Origin: Planctomycetota bacterium
GTDB taxonomy: Bacteria > Planctomycetota > B15-G4
Length of the DNA stretch: 64,000 bases
NCBI GenBank assembly: GCA_021604805.1
Contig: BQJR01000002.1
Coordinates: forward strand, 828,665 to 892,664
Direction: 5' to 3'
The position numbers and the translations under genes are program-made. The notes under the pieces were generated by a model. That model worked only from the letters and a program-made list of their open reading frames with translations, ran no database searches and was not told where the DNA came from. Below are positions 53,577-62,198 of this stretch, piece by piece. Each line of letters starts with the position of its first letter. Position 1 is the stretch's first letter.

Positions 53577-54720
53577 GCCGAACACGCCGCGCCGGCGCTG
53601 GGTCTGGGCGCTGCTGGCCGTGGTCGCGCCTGCGCTGTTGCTGCGCGTGTTCGTGTTCGGAACCTATGTCGTCACGTCGCCGTCGATGGAGCCGGCTTTG
53701 CGCGTGGGCGATCACATCGTCGCGTGGAAGCGGGCCCTGGTCGACGCGCCGTCGGCTTGGGACATCGTGCTGCTGAGTCCCGGCGTCGACAACGAAGTGC
53801 CGCAGGGGGTCGAGGCCTTGGTGAAGCGTGTCGTGGCCGCGCCGCGCGACGCGAGTGAGTTCGTCAGCTTGCGCGACGGAGATCTCTGGGCGGGGCCGGC
53901 TCCCAACGAACTCAGTTTGCGTCGTCGCAGCCGAGAGCTGATCGACGCGCAACTCCAGGTCGTGCAGCGCAGCGAAGGTCTCGACGCTGCATGGCAAGGT
54001 GTGGGCGCGAGTTCACTCGCCGCCGGCGGCCTCTTGCTCGACGGTGAGGGCGCGCCTGCCGCGCTGCGTTTCGGACGCGCCGTGCGCGACGGCAACGCCA
54101 GCGAACCAGGCCACGATGTCGTGCACGACACAGGCCTCGAACTCGAGCTCGCCCACGCCTTCACGCGCGGCCACCTGCGCTTGCGATTGCGCGAGGGCGC
54201 CGATGTCTACGAAGCGCGCATCACCGCGCGCGCAGACGGCGTGTCGCTCTCGCTGCAGCACAACCTCGCCGGCGGTGTGGCGCTGGCCGAAGCTCGGGTC
54301 GCCACGCTCGGCCCCGGCCCTCTGCGCTTCCTCAACGTCGACGACGAGCTGCACCTGGAGCTGAATGGTGAGCCCCTGTTGAGCGGCCCGGTCGGCCCGG
54401 CTGCCGAGCTCCCTCCGGGCGCCGCGCTCAACAACGCCCCCGCGATCGAGTTCAGCGGCGGACGCCTCGAGCTGGCCGCGCTGAGCGTGCTGCGCGATCA
54501 GCACTACACGGCCCAGGGTCGCTTCGGCACGCGCGCCTCGGGCGGCTTCCCTGTGTACGAAGTGCCCGCCGGCTCGCTCTTCGTCCTCGGTGACGACAGC
54601 CGCCGCAGCCGCGACAGTCGTCATCTCGGCGCGCTGCCGGGCTCGGTGTTGTTGGGCCGTCCCTTCGCGCTCTACCAGCCCGGCGAGCGGCGTCGCTGGC
54701 TGGATCGCCAGGGCCTCTGA
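53563..54720 (+). CDS. lepB: signal peptidase I with large insertion
   Basis: A 385-residue type I signal peptidase. A membrane helix (WVWALLAVVAPALLLRVFVF) precedes the nucleophile Ser41 in TSPSMEPAL. The general base is Lys88 in EALVKRVVAAP, and the conserved FVLGDDSRRSRDSRHLG box is at about 340-356. Between Lys88 and this box lie about 240 residues, of which about 190 form an inserted beta-rich domain (for example LNVDDELHLELNGEPLL). The start is TTG 53563, inside the end of mgtE. It probably acts at the periplasmic face of the inner membrane. The insert is absent from ordinary LepB of about 200 to 320 residues. Confidence 0.85.
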   Translation: MASAEPNTPRRRWVWALLAVVAPALLLRVFVFGTYVVTSPSMEPALRVGDHIVAWKRALVDAPSAWDIVLLSPGVDNEVPQGVEALVKRVVAAPRDASEFVSLRDGDLWAGPAPNELSLRRRSRELIDAQLQVVQRSEGLDAAWQGVGASSLAAGGLLLDGEGAPAALRFGRAVRDGNASEPGHDVVHDTGLELELAHAFTRGHLRLRLREGADVYEARITARADGVSLSLQHNLAGGVALAEARVATLGPGPLRFLNVDDELHLELNGEPLLSGPVGPAAELPPGAALNNAPAIEFSGGRLELAALSVLRDQHYTAQGRFGTRASGGFPVYEVPAGSLFVLGDDSRRSRDSRHLGALPGSVLLGRPFALYQPGERRRWLDRQGL

Positions 54721-54722
54721 AC

Positions 54723-55388
54723 GTGGCCGAAGATCCGCGCAACCCGCAGGGCGCGGCCCGGTTGAAGGCCGAGACAGCACGGGGAGCTGATCAGGAGGCC
54801 ACCACGGAAACCGACGGGCGCGTGCTGATGGAGGCCGTTCGGGGCGATGTCCCGGGCGCTTTCGACGACCTCGTGCGCCGCTACCAAGCGCGCGTTCGCG
54901 GCACCGTTGCGCGCATCCTCGGCGACCGCTCGCACGCCGACGACCTGGCGCAGGAAGTCTTCCTGAGGCTCTACCGGGCGCGTCATCGCTACCAACCGCG
55001 GGCGCGCTTCGAGACCTACCTGCACCGCATCACCTTCAACCTCTGCCTGAACCATGCCGACTCGTCTCGCCGCCGCCGTGCCCTTTCGCTCGACGCCCAT
55101 CGCGACGAGGACGGACCCGACAAGCTCGAGCTGCTCGACCCCAGCGGTCGCTTGCCGCTGCTCGACCTTGAGGCCGGCGAACGCGCCAAGTTGTTGCGGG
55201 CCGCGCTCGAAGACCTGCCCGACACACAGCGGCGCGCGCTGGTCCTGTCGCGCTTCGAGAACTTGCCCCAGGTGGAGATCGCCAAGGTGATGGGGCTCAC
55301 GGAACAAGCCGTGAAGTCGCTGCTTTGGCGAGCCCGCGAAAACCTGCGCCGCCGCTTGGCGCCGATCCTCGGCGAGGACAAGACATGA
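54723..55388 (+). CDS. ECF-type RNA polymerase sigma factor
   Basis: A 221-residue extracytoplasmic-function sigma factor. Region 2 is FDDLVRRYQARVRGTVARILGDRSHADDLAQEVFLRLYRARHRY; region 4 is LPDTQRRALVLSRFENLPQVEIAKVMGLTEQAVKSLLWRARENL. It has an N-terminal tail of about 40 residues. GTG 54723 starts 2 bases after the signal peptidase stop. The next gene overlaps by 4 bases and looks like its anti-sigma factor. Confidence 0.92.
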   Translation: MAEDPRNPQGAARLKAETARGADQEATTETDGRVLMEAVRGDVPGAFDDLVRRYQARVRGTVARILGDRSHADDLAQEVFLRLYRARHRYQPRARFETYLHRITFNLCLNHADSSRRRRALSLDAHRDEDGPDKLELLDPSGRLPLLDLEAGERAKLLRAALEDLPDTQRRALVLSRFENLPQVEIAKVMGLTEQAVKSLLWRARENLRRRLAPILGEDKT

Positions 55389-55858
55389 CGCACGACTTGG
55401 ACGACCTGCTCGCTCTCGCGCTCGATCCCGACGGTCCCGAAGCACCGCGGCGCGAGGCCGAAGCGAGCCTGGCCGCGCACGCCGAAGGGCGCCGGCTGCT
55501 CGCCGAGCACCGCGCCCTGTGGTCCGCACTCGGGGAGCTCGAAACGCCGCGCGGTGCGCTCTCCGACGAGCATTTCACCGACGAGGTGTCGCGCCGCGCG
55601 CAGCGCTTGGAGCGGCACGCGGCGCGCACGCGATTGTTGCGCGGCGCGAGCCCGGCCCTGGCCGCCAGCTTGCTCGTGATCGTCGGGTCCTTGGCGTGGT
55701 TCGGGCATCGCGCCTGGGTTCATCGCGACGATCAGCTGGTGCACTTCCTGCATCTCGTGGAGAACATCGAGCTCGTGGAGACGCACGCGCAGGCCCTCGA
55801 CCTGCGCAACGACTACGAAGTGCGTCGCGCCTTCGCCGGGGAGCTCAGCGAACGATGA
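55385..55858 (+). CDS. anti-sigma-factor-like membrane protein
   Basis: A 157-residue protein. The N-terminal 70 residues are an acidic helical region (DLDDLLALALDPDGPEAPRREAEASL) like cytoplasmic anti-sigma domains without a zinc motif. One membrane helix follows (ASLLVIVGSLAWFGHRAW), leaving a periplasmic tail of 45 residues. ATGA overlap with the ECF sigma gene and with the next gene supports an anti-sigma role, which is inference. Confidence 0.75.
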   Translation: MTHDLDDLLALALDPDGPEAPRREAEASLAAHAEGRRLLAEHRALWSALGELETPRGALSDEHFTDEVSRRAQRLERHAARTRLLRGASPALAASLLVIVGSLAWFGHRAWVHRDDQLVHFLHLVENIELVETHAQALDLRNDYEVRRAFAGELSER

Positions 55859-56715
55859 AACGCGTCCTCGTACTGCCCTTCCTGGCGCTCCTTCTGCTGG
55901 CGGCGGGCTGGAGCTTCGGCCACTTCGACGTGCGCCCCGAGCAACTCGAGCGAAACGAAGCGCGCTGGGCCGCGCTCTCCGGCGCCGAGCGTTCTGCCCT
56001 GCGCGAGCGCTGGAACGAGCTGCGCTCCGTGGTGCGCGACGGCGGCCCCGAGGCCGATCAGCTGCGCCGGCGCTTGGGCACGCTGAACCGCATGCTGCAA
56101 CAAGAAGGCGATCGCGAGGTGAGCTCCGAGGAACTCGCGGCGCGTCTGGCGAGCTTGCCCAGTCGCATCCAGACACACCTCGGCCTGGCGCCGGAGTTGC
56201 ACTGGGACGCGGCCGAGTTGGTGTCGGTGTTGCGCGCCGACACGCGTCGCCGGATGGACGCCTTCCTCGGGAACTTGAGCCACGAGGGTCTGATGCGCGA
56301 CGAAGACCTGGCTGAGTTCTACGTCGCGAGCTGGGACGCGAAGGTCGACCTGGCGCTCGAGTTGCTCAAGCGTGAGGCGCTCTTCTTCGAGTCGGAGCAA
56401 CCCGCCGAAGAGCTCGATGAGCTCAGCGAGATGAGCCCGCTCGACCTGGCCGCGCGTCAGGAAGAGCAGCGCCGGCGGCGTGGAGTGATCGGGCGCGCCG
56501 GCCGCCTGCTCAACCTGACCGAGGACGAAACCCGTCGCCTGGATTCCCTCGCCGACGAGGAGTTCGAGCAGGCCTTCCGCGAGATCGTGCGGCCCGCCGC
56601 CCGGCGCCTGTTGCTCGAGCAGGGCGTGTCGGCGGCCGTCGTGGAGGATCTCGTGGCGCGGCCGTATCGATCCCTCGAACGCACCATGGAACGCCTGCTT
56701 CTGGCGCGCCGCTGA
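55855..56715 (+). CDS. exported helical protein, DUF3106-like
   Basis: A 286-residue protein with a signal peptide or anchor (RVLVLPFLALLLLAAGW). The body is long charged helices, with RWAALSGAERSALRERWNELRSVV resembling DUF3106 repeats, and acidic stretches around residues 180-205. No catalytic motif is visible. It completes the sigma/anti-sigma operon, overlapping the previous stop by 4 bases, and may be the periplasmic sensor or target; that is inference from order. Function unknown. Confidence 0.7.
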   Translation: MKRVLVLPFLALLLLAAGWSFGHFDVRPEQLERNEARWAALSGAERSALRERWNELRSVVRDGGPEADQLRRRLGTLNRMLQQEGDREVSSEELAARLASLPSRIQTHLGLAPELHWDAAELVSVLRADTRRRMDAFLGNLSHEGLMRDEDLAEFYVASWDAKVDLALELLKREALFFESEQPAEELDELSEMSPLDLAARQEEQRRRRGVIGRAGRLLNLTEDETRRLDSLADEEFEQAFREIVRPAARRLLLEQGVSAAVVEDLVARPYRSLERTMERLLLARR

Positions 56716-56773
56716 GACACGCCGCTGACCGGGCGCCGCAGGGTCACTACCATGGCGGCCCCGGAGGCTCGCC

Positions 56774-57655
56774 GTGCGGTTCCTGAAGGTCGAAGGTGCT
56801 GGCAATGACTACGTGCTCGTGGACGCCTTCCGCGAGCGCTGCGGGAATCCCGCCGAGTTGTCGATCGCGCTCTCCGATCGTCACACGGGCGTGGGCTCCG
56901 ACGGCTTGCTGCTGGTCGGACCGCCGTCGCCCGGCTCGCCCGCGGCCGCCGAGATGCGCATGTTCAATGCCGACGGCAGCGAAGGACGCATGTGCGGCAA
57001 CGGCCTGCGCTGCGTGGTGCGCTGGTTGGTGCGTGAAGGTCGTGGGCGACGCGGCGACGTGCTCGTGCAGACCGCCGCAGGTCTGCGTCGCGGGCGCCTG
57101 CTCTCCGATGTCGGCGAAGGCCGCGTCGAGGTCAGCATGGGACGCCCGAGCTTCCATCCCGAAGACATCCCGGCGCGCCTCCCCGGCGACGGCACGCAAC
57201 CGCCCGCGCTGCAGCTGCCGCCCGAACTCGGCCTGAGCACGCGCGAAGGACACGCCGTGTCGGTGGGCAACCCGCACCTGGTCGTGCGCGTGTCGGACCC
57301 CGCTTCACTCGACCTCGCCGCCTGTGGACGCCCCCTCGAACATCACGCCGCCTTCCCCGACGGCGTGAACGCGCACTTCGTGGCGCTGCACGAGTCGGCT
57401 TCCCTGCCGGGTGCGCGAAGCAACGCGCTGCTCGAAGTGCGTCCCTGGGAGCGCGGCTCCGGTGCCACGCGCGCCTGTGGCACGGGCGCGGTGGCGGTCT
57501 CGGCGGTGGCGCGCGCCTTGGGTTGGAGCGTCGCGCCGAGCTTCCTCGTGGAGATGCCCGGTGGACGCCTCGAAGTGCGCTTCGACGACGACGGCGAAGC
57601 CTGGCTGATCGGGCCCGCGCGACTCGTGTTCCAAGGCGAGTGGGCCAGCGCGTGA
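56774..57655 (+). CDS. dapF: diaminopimelate epimerase
   Basis: A 293-residue DapF, converting LL- to meso-diaminopimelate for lysine and peptidoglycan. The two catalytic cysteines are C74 in MCGNGLRC and the one in TRACGTGAVAVS; FNADGSEGRMCGNGLR and the HTGVGSDGLL loop are conserved. GTG 56774 has GGAGG 6 bases upstream. It implies a DAP-containing peptidoglycan. The stop overlaps the next gene by 4 bases (GTGA). Confidence 0.95.
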   Translation: MRFLKVEGAGNDYVLVDAFRERCGNPAELSIALSDRHTGVGSDGLLLVGPPSPGSPAAAEMRMFNADGSEGRMCGNGLRCVVRWLVREGRGRRGDVLVQTAAGLRRGRLLSDVGEGRVEVSMGRPSFHPEDIPARLPGDGTQPPALQLPPELGLSTREGHAVSVGNPHLVVRVSDPASLDLAACGRPLEHHAAFPDGVNAHFVALHESASLPGARSNALLEVRPWERGSGATRACGTGAVAVSAVARALGWSVAPSFLVEMPGGRLEVRFDDDGEAWLIGPARLVFQGEWASA

Positions 57656-60300
57656 TCGCTTCGGTTTCGTCAGCTCTCGTGTGCCTCTTTGCGGCGCAGC
57701 TCCTGAGTGTGGTGCGCATGGAGTGCGGGCCGCAGGCGTACTTCCTGGCGCCGGGGGTGCTGGCGCTCGCGCTGGGCGCAGGGCTGCTCTCGCGCATGCG
57801 CCTGCCGTATCTCGGCGCGTGTTTCGGTGTCGTCCTGTTGAGCTTGGTGCGCGGGCCGCTCGACGATCTCGCGCAACAGCTCCTCGGTGACGGAGTCCTG
57901 CGCGCGGTCCTCAGCGTGCTGCTCGGCGTGGCGCCCATCGGGTTCCTGCTCGGGCGTCAGTTGGCTCCGCAGTTCGACCGCGCGGCGCTTCCGGCCGTGA
58001 TCGGTGCCGCGGCCGCAGCCCTCGCAACGACCTTCGGTGCCGGAGCCTGGATGCCTCCGATCTGGCTGAGTGGCGTGCTGTGCGCGGTGGTGCTGGCCAG
58101 CTTGGCCGAGGCGGGTCGTCATCGCGGGGGTGCGCGCGAACCCGAGAGCCAAGGTTGCAGCGGATGGACGGCCTTGCCCTTGGCGGCCACGGCCACGGTG
58201 CTCTGGCTCGCGCTCGCGCGTCACATGCCGGCCTACGTGGCGCCGTCGGGGAACGTCACGGCGGAGAGCTTGTTGGCGCTCCTGTTGCCGGGCCTGCTCG
58301 TGGCTTTGCCGGCGCGCGTGTTGTGTGCGCAACCGGGCGCGTTGCGGCGCGTCGTGCTGAGCGTGGGATTGATCACCTTGGCGCTCGCCGCCTGGAACTT
58401 GGCGCAGTCGCTGAGCCTCTCGAAGTTCTCGATGCAGTACGCGCAACGCACCTGGGAATGGCGTGGAGTGGCGCAGCGATGGTCACCTTGGCTCGACGAG
58501 TGGCGCACCTGGCTGCTGATCTTCGGTGGCTGGAGCGCGGCGGGTTGGGGTCTCGGGCTCGGCGCGCTCGGCCGACGTGTCGCGGGGCCGGCCCTGCTCG
58601 GCGTCGGCCTGGGATTCCTCGCACAGGAGTGGGTCGTGCGTGCTGCGCCTGCCGACGCACAGCGCCTGCTCGTACTCGCCGCGGGTTGTGCCGCGCTGGG
58701 CGCCGTCTGGCCCTGGCACCGGCGTGCCTGGTGGCTGAGCCCGCTTGCCGTCTGCGCCCTGTTCCTGTTCCCTCAAGATCGGCGCGACGACTGGTTGTCC
58801 ATCCGGCGCGTGGGCGAGATGAGCGCGACCTATGGGCAGCGCGGGCGCCTCGGCGAAGCGCTGCTCTTCGGGACCGGCACGCGCGACAACCTCTCACCCG
58901 ACGGCCGCGAGGCCGCGCGACGCAGCTTCACGGGCGACCGCAGCTTGCTCGTCCACCCGCTGGAATCGGCCCCACCCGTGCCTGAGTTCAGCGAGACCGA
59001 ACCTGGCCAAGCGGTGCAGCACCAGGGCTTGCGGCTCGCCGGACTCGGGGTGCACGAAGGTGTCGCACCGCTGGGGGCCGAGGGGAGTCTCGGTCGCATG
59101 CTGCGTGGCCTTCACCGCCCAGGCCCCGCGCTCGCGCTCGGTCACGGTGCCGAGCTGCTCGCGGCGGAGCTCTGGATGCAGGAGCCGCAACGCACGCTGG
59201 CCTGGTCCACCGACTTCCCGCTCGACACCCAGCTCGTGGCGCTGCTGCTCGCGGAGCTCGGACTGCCGCCGAGCCTCGCGTCGGAGCTGGCTGCGCTGCG
59301 GGAGCCTGAACTCTTGGAGGCCCTGAGCGAACGTCCTGCCGAGGGTTGGAACCTGGTGACGCTCGCGCCCGAGCGCGCGCGTTGGCCGCTTGCGGGTCGC
59401 GTGTTCAGTGCCGAGTCGCTCGCGCGGGTGCATGACTCGCTGAGCGAGAGCGGGCGCTGCCTCGCCTACCTCGACACCCAAGACCTCGACGAACGCGCGC
59501 TCGCTGGGCGCCTCGCCGCTTTCAGTGAAGCCTTTGCCGAGCGGGCTCTCGCCGTGATCGTGCCGCGCGAGTTGGCGGCGCCCTTCGTGTTGCTGGTCGG
59601 TTGGCGCGCTGCCGACGCCGCCCCGCGCGTGAGTGAGCTGCTCGCGTCGCTGCGCTGTCCGCAACGCACCGGTGAACGGTCGATCGTGGAGTCCGCCGAA
59701 GGGCTGGCGTCGCTGATCGTGTTCAGCGCGTCGGAGTTGACGACGCTCGCCGCGACGCGACCCAGTCATCGAGAGTCGCGACCGCTCCCGCCCGGCCGCG
59801 GCCCGACGGGATGGGCCGCCCTGGCAGCCTTGGCGCCGGCGTCACCCGAGGCGAGACCTGCGCTCGACGACCTGCCCGCCGCCCGCGGCTCGACCTGGCA
59901 GTTGGTGCGCGCGCTCGCCCGAGTCGCCCCCACCGGCTTCGACGTGGATCGCCCGGCCGGCACCATGTCGGTGCAGGTCGCGGAAGACACCGACTGGCCG
60001 GCCTTCGAAGCCCTGATCCACGACCTCGCCGCCGTGAGCGCACAGGACCCGAGCAACCCGCTGCTGCCCGTCGTCCTCGCGGCGCTGCTCGAACCGCTCG
60101 TGGAGTACAGCGAGTACGGACGCTTCGCTTCGGCCTGGGAGGCGCTCGCTGCCGATCAACTCCCCGGCTGGCGGCTCCCGCAAGCGCTCGCACAGGTCGC
60201 GACCGCCATGCAGGAAAACGAACTGGCCGCCGAGGCTGCGGAGCGCGCAAGAGCCTGGGCGGCCAGTCGAGTCATCAGTGCAGACAGTGAGCAGCGCTGA
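57652..60300 (+). CDS. large membrane protein with spermidine-synthase-like tail
   Basis: An 882-residue protein. The first 400 residues contain about ten to twelve hydrophobic segments (for example SVSSALVCLFAAQLL, PYLGACFGVVLLSLV, FLLGRQLAPQF region). The cytosolic tail resembles fused membrane-bound spermidine synthase-like proteins (GWNLVTLAPERARWPLAGRVFSAESLARVHDSLSESGRCLAYLDTQDLD). The canonical SAM-binding GGGDG loop is absent or degenerate (ALALGHGAEL). Activity is therefore doubtful. The last 150 residues have no recognisable domain. GTG 57652 overlaps dapF by 4 bases. Confidence 0.65.
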   Translation: MIASVSSALVCLFAAQLLSVVRMECGPQAYFLAPGVLALALGAGLLSRMRLPYLGACFGVVLLSLVRGPLDDLAQQLLGDGVLRAVLSVLLGVAPIGFLLGRQLAPQFDRAALPAVIGAAAAALATTFGAGAWMPPIWLSGVLCAVVLASLAEAGRHRGGAREPESQGCSGWTALPLAATATVLWLALARHMPAYVAPSGNVTAESLLALLLPGLLVALPARVLCAQPGALRRVVLSVGLITLALAAWNLAQSLSLSKFSMQYAQRTWEWRGVAQRWSPWLDEWRTWLLIFGGWSAAGWGLGLGALGRRVAGPALLGVGLGFLAQEWVVRAAPADAQRLLVLAAGCAALGAVWPWHRRAWWLSPLAVCALFLFPQDRRDDWLSIRRVGEMSATYGQRGRLGEALLFGTGTRDNLSPDGREAARRSFTGDRSLLVHPLESAPPVPEFSETEPGQAVQHQGLRLAGLGVHEGVAPLGAEGSLGRMLRGLHRPGPALALGHGAELLAAELWMQEPQRTLAWSTDFPLDTQLVALLLAELGLPPSLASELAALREPELLEALSERPAEGWNLVTLAPERARWPLAGRVFSAESLARVHDSLSESGRCLAYLDTQDLDERALAGRLAAFSEAFAERALAVIVPRELAAPFVLLVGWRAADAAPRVSELLASLRCPQRTGERSIVESAEGLASLIVFSASELTTLAATRPSHRESRPLPPGRGPTGWAALAALAPASPEARPALDDLPAARGSTWQLVRALARVAPTGFDVDRPAGTMSVQVAEDTDWPAFEALIHDLAAVSAQDPSNPLLPVVLAALLEPLVEYSEYGRFASAWEALAADQLPGWRLPQALAQVATAMQENELAAEAAERARAWAASRVISADSEQR

Positions 60301-60324
60301 ACGCGCCGGCTCGGAGTGCGACGG

Positions 60325-60996
60325 TCAGGCGCTCAGCTCGAGGTGAGCGCAGGCCAGTTCGCGCAGCGGGTGGCCCGGCGCGCGGGCCACCAAGCGCAGC
60401 GTGTAGCGCCCGTGACCGAGCGGCGTGAATCCCAGCGGTTCGCCGCTGAAGGGGCGCTTCTCGCGGGGCTCGCCTTCGGCCTCGAGCACGATCGACGAGA
60501 TCTCGCCGGCCTGGAGCTGAAGCGGTTCGCGGCCGCGCACCGTGAGTTGCACCGAGCCGTCGCTCTGGCTGGAGAGCTCGAGTTCGTCGAGGCCGTGACC
60601 GGGACCGTCGATGCGCAGCAGCTGGAAGCTCTCGTCGCCAGCCTCACCGCGCAAGGCGCCGAGAGCGGGGCGCAGCTGGCCGTCGCGCAGAGTCTGGAAG
60701 GAGAGCTCCATGGCGTTGAGCAACTGCAGGCCGTGACGCTTGATCGAGGCCAGGATGCGCGTGGAGCTGCTCACCGGGCGTTCGGCCTCGGCGAGCACGT
60801 CGACGGCACAGCGCAGCAGCGCGTAGGCGGCGGGGTCGCGCAGCACGCGCGCCTCGAAGGCGCGTCGCTCGGTGAGCGGGAGGGCGTCGTCGAGATAAGC
60901 GGCGAAACTCTCTTCGGAGGGGAAGTCAGGACCGGGTTCGGCAGGCCAGAGTTCGGCGCCGCGGGTCTTGAAGAAGCTTTGGAGTGTGTCGTTCAT
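60325..60996 (-). CDS. anti-sigma-like protein
   Basis: A 223-residue soluble protein. The segment FAAYLDDALPLTERRAFEARVLRDPAAYALLR matches the start of many anti-sigma/zf-HC2-type proteins, but no zinc-binding His-Cys-Cys is seen. The last 100 residues are beta-rich with QLTVRGREPLQL. It has no membrane segment. It lies 105 bases after the sigma gene on the same strand, with a hairpin between. ATG 60996 is chosen; an in-frame TTG at 61029 is less likely. Role is inference from order. Confidence 0.65.
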   Translation of the reverse strand: MNDTLQSFFKTRGAELWPAEPGPDFPSEESFAAYLDDALPLTERRAFEARVLRDPAAYALLRCAVDVLAEAERPVSSSTRILASIKRHGLQLLNAMELSFQTLRDGQLRPALGALRGEAGDESFQLLRIDGPGHGLDELELSSQSDGSVQLTVRGREPLQLQAGEISSIVLEAEGEPREKRPFSGEPLGFTPLGHGRYTLRLVARAPGHPLRELACAHLELSA

Positions 60997-61050
60997 GGCA
61001 GGGGGCGTCCCGGAGAGGGCGGGTCGCAAAGAGACTGGGAGGGGAGAGAG

Positions 61051-61086
61051 GACGCCGGTCTGGAGGTGATCTGACAGGCCGGCGTC
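61051..61086 (-). terminator. hairpin between sigma and anti-sigma-like genes
   Basis: GACGCCGG (61051-61058) and CCGGCGTC (61079-61086) pair perfectly over 8 bases around a 20-base loop, 16 bases after the sigma stop. On the minus strand it is followed by a pyrimidine-rich tract. It may attenuate rather than end transcription. Confidence 0.4.
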
Positions 61087-61101
61087 GGCCGCCGGGCGGG
61101 C

Positions 61102-61965
61102 TCAGGCCTGCATGCGAGCGAGCAGGTCGTCCAGGACCGAGATCGCCGTCGCGACGGGCGTGCCTTTTGGGTCGATGCGTCCCAATTCTTCGAGAGAAAC
61201 GCGGTATTCGGGGTAGCGCAGCAGGAGCAGCCCGATCAGCGCTCGCTGCTTGCTGTCGTCGACCAGCAGGGCCTCTTGCAGCTTGGAGGTCGGGTGCTGG
61301 AGCAGCTCGACGAGACGGCTTTCGACGTCGGGCACCAGCAGGTCGTCGTCGGGCTCGCGGTGACCGCTCGAGTACTCGCCGTCGGCGAAGCGCTGGGTCA
61401 TCTGGTCTTTGGCGCGCTTGTAGAGCGCGTCGATGTTGGCGCGCGAGGTCGACATCACGTCGGCGATGCGCTCCCGCGTGACTCCGCGGAAGACCCACAA
61501 CACGACTGAGATGCGCTTCCACTCGAGCGCGAACAAGAGGTTGTGAAAGATGTCGATGCGCTCTTGGCTGAGGTTCTCGTCGACCGGGCCATGCGGGCGC
61601 GGGTCTTCGACCTGGAGCACGCTGTCGTCGGGGTCGGCTTCGCGTCCGCGGCCGCGCGGGTGACGCTTCCATTTGCGCAACTCGTCGAGCGCGAAGCGTG
61701 TCGTGACCACCTGCAGGAAGGTGGCGAGCGAGCAGTTGTTGCGGCCGGTGAAGGCGCGCAACTTGCGGTAGTCGTCCTTCGTGATGGCGAGGATCAGGCT
61801 CTGGTACACGTCCTCGACATAGTCGCGCGGGAAGGCGAAGCCTTTGCCGTAGAGCACCGAGTAGAAGAGGCTTCGGTAGCGATCGAGGAACGCGTCGAAG
61901 GCGCCGTCTTCGCGGGCCAGAACGGAGTCGATGAGGGCCTGCTCGTCTGGCTTCATGCGTGACAT
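61102..61965 (-). CDS. ECF-like sigma factor with C-terminal extension
   Basis: A 287-residue sigma-70-like protein. Region 2 is FDAFLDRYRSLFYSVLYGKGFAFPRDYVEDVYQSLILAITKDDYRKLRAF; region 4 is LEWKRISVVLWVFRGVTRERIADVMSTSRANIDALYKRAKDQM. After it come about 85 more residues (to ISVLDDLLARMQA) not found in short ECF factors, perhaps a sensing or anti-sigma-binding tail. ATG 61965 or ATG 61956 may be the start; neither has a good ribosome site. It is divergent from gyrA and followed by an anti-sigma-like gene. Confidence 0.85.
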   Translation of the reverse strand: MSRMKPDEQALIDSVLAREDGAFDAFLDRYRSLFYSVLYGKGFAFPRDYVEDVYQSLILAITKDDYRKLRAFTGRNNCSLATFLQVVTTRFALDELRKWKRHPRGRGREADPDDSVLQVEDPRPHGPVDENLSQERIDIFHNLLFALEWKRISVVLWVFRGVTRERIADVMSTSRANIDALYKRAKDQMTQRFADGEYSSGHREPDDDLLVPDVESRLVELLQHPTSKLQEALLVDDSKQRALIGLLLLRYPEYRVSLEELGRIDPKGTPVATAISVLDDLLARMQA

Positions 61966-62076
61966 GGGCTCGGGGGACCGGCGCGCGAAGCCACAGCTGA
62001 CGGCCGTGGGAACGCGGTGCGCCGATGAAGGCTCGGCTCCGGGCTTTGACGTGCTCGCAAGTCCGGAAGACACAAG

Positions 62077-62082
62077 ATCTTA
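62077..62082 (-). promoter_or_regulatory. -10-like TAAGAT for the sigma gene
   Basis: On the minus strand TAAGAT lies 112 bases upstream of ATG 61965. Its -35 region would overlap that of the gyrA promoter candidate on the other strand. Confidence 0.3.
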
Positions 62083-62098
62083 CACGGTCCCGACCGCG

Positions 62099-62127
62099 TT
62101 GAAACAATGGCTCGAATCTGCGAGAAT
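62099..62127 (+). promoter_or_regulatory. gyrA promoter candidate
   Basis: TTGAAA (62099-62104) and GAGAAT (62122-62127) are separated by exactly 17 bases, about 72 bases before the gyrA ATG. The -35 is a good match, the -10 a moderate one. Confidence 0.5.
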
Positions 62128-62198
62128 CGCTGGGTCGCTCGGAGCCCGGAAACGGAGGCCTCGGCGAGCCGTCGGTCCCGCAACGGAAAGACCCATCC

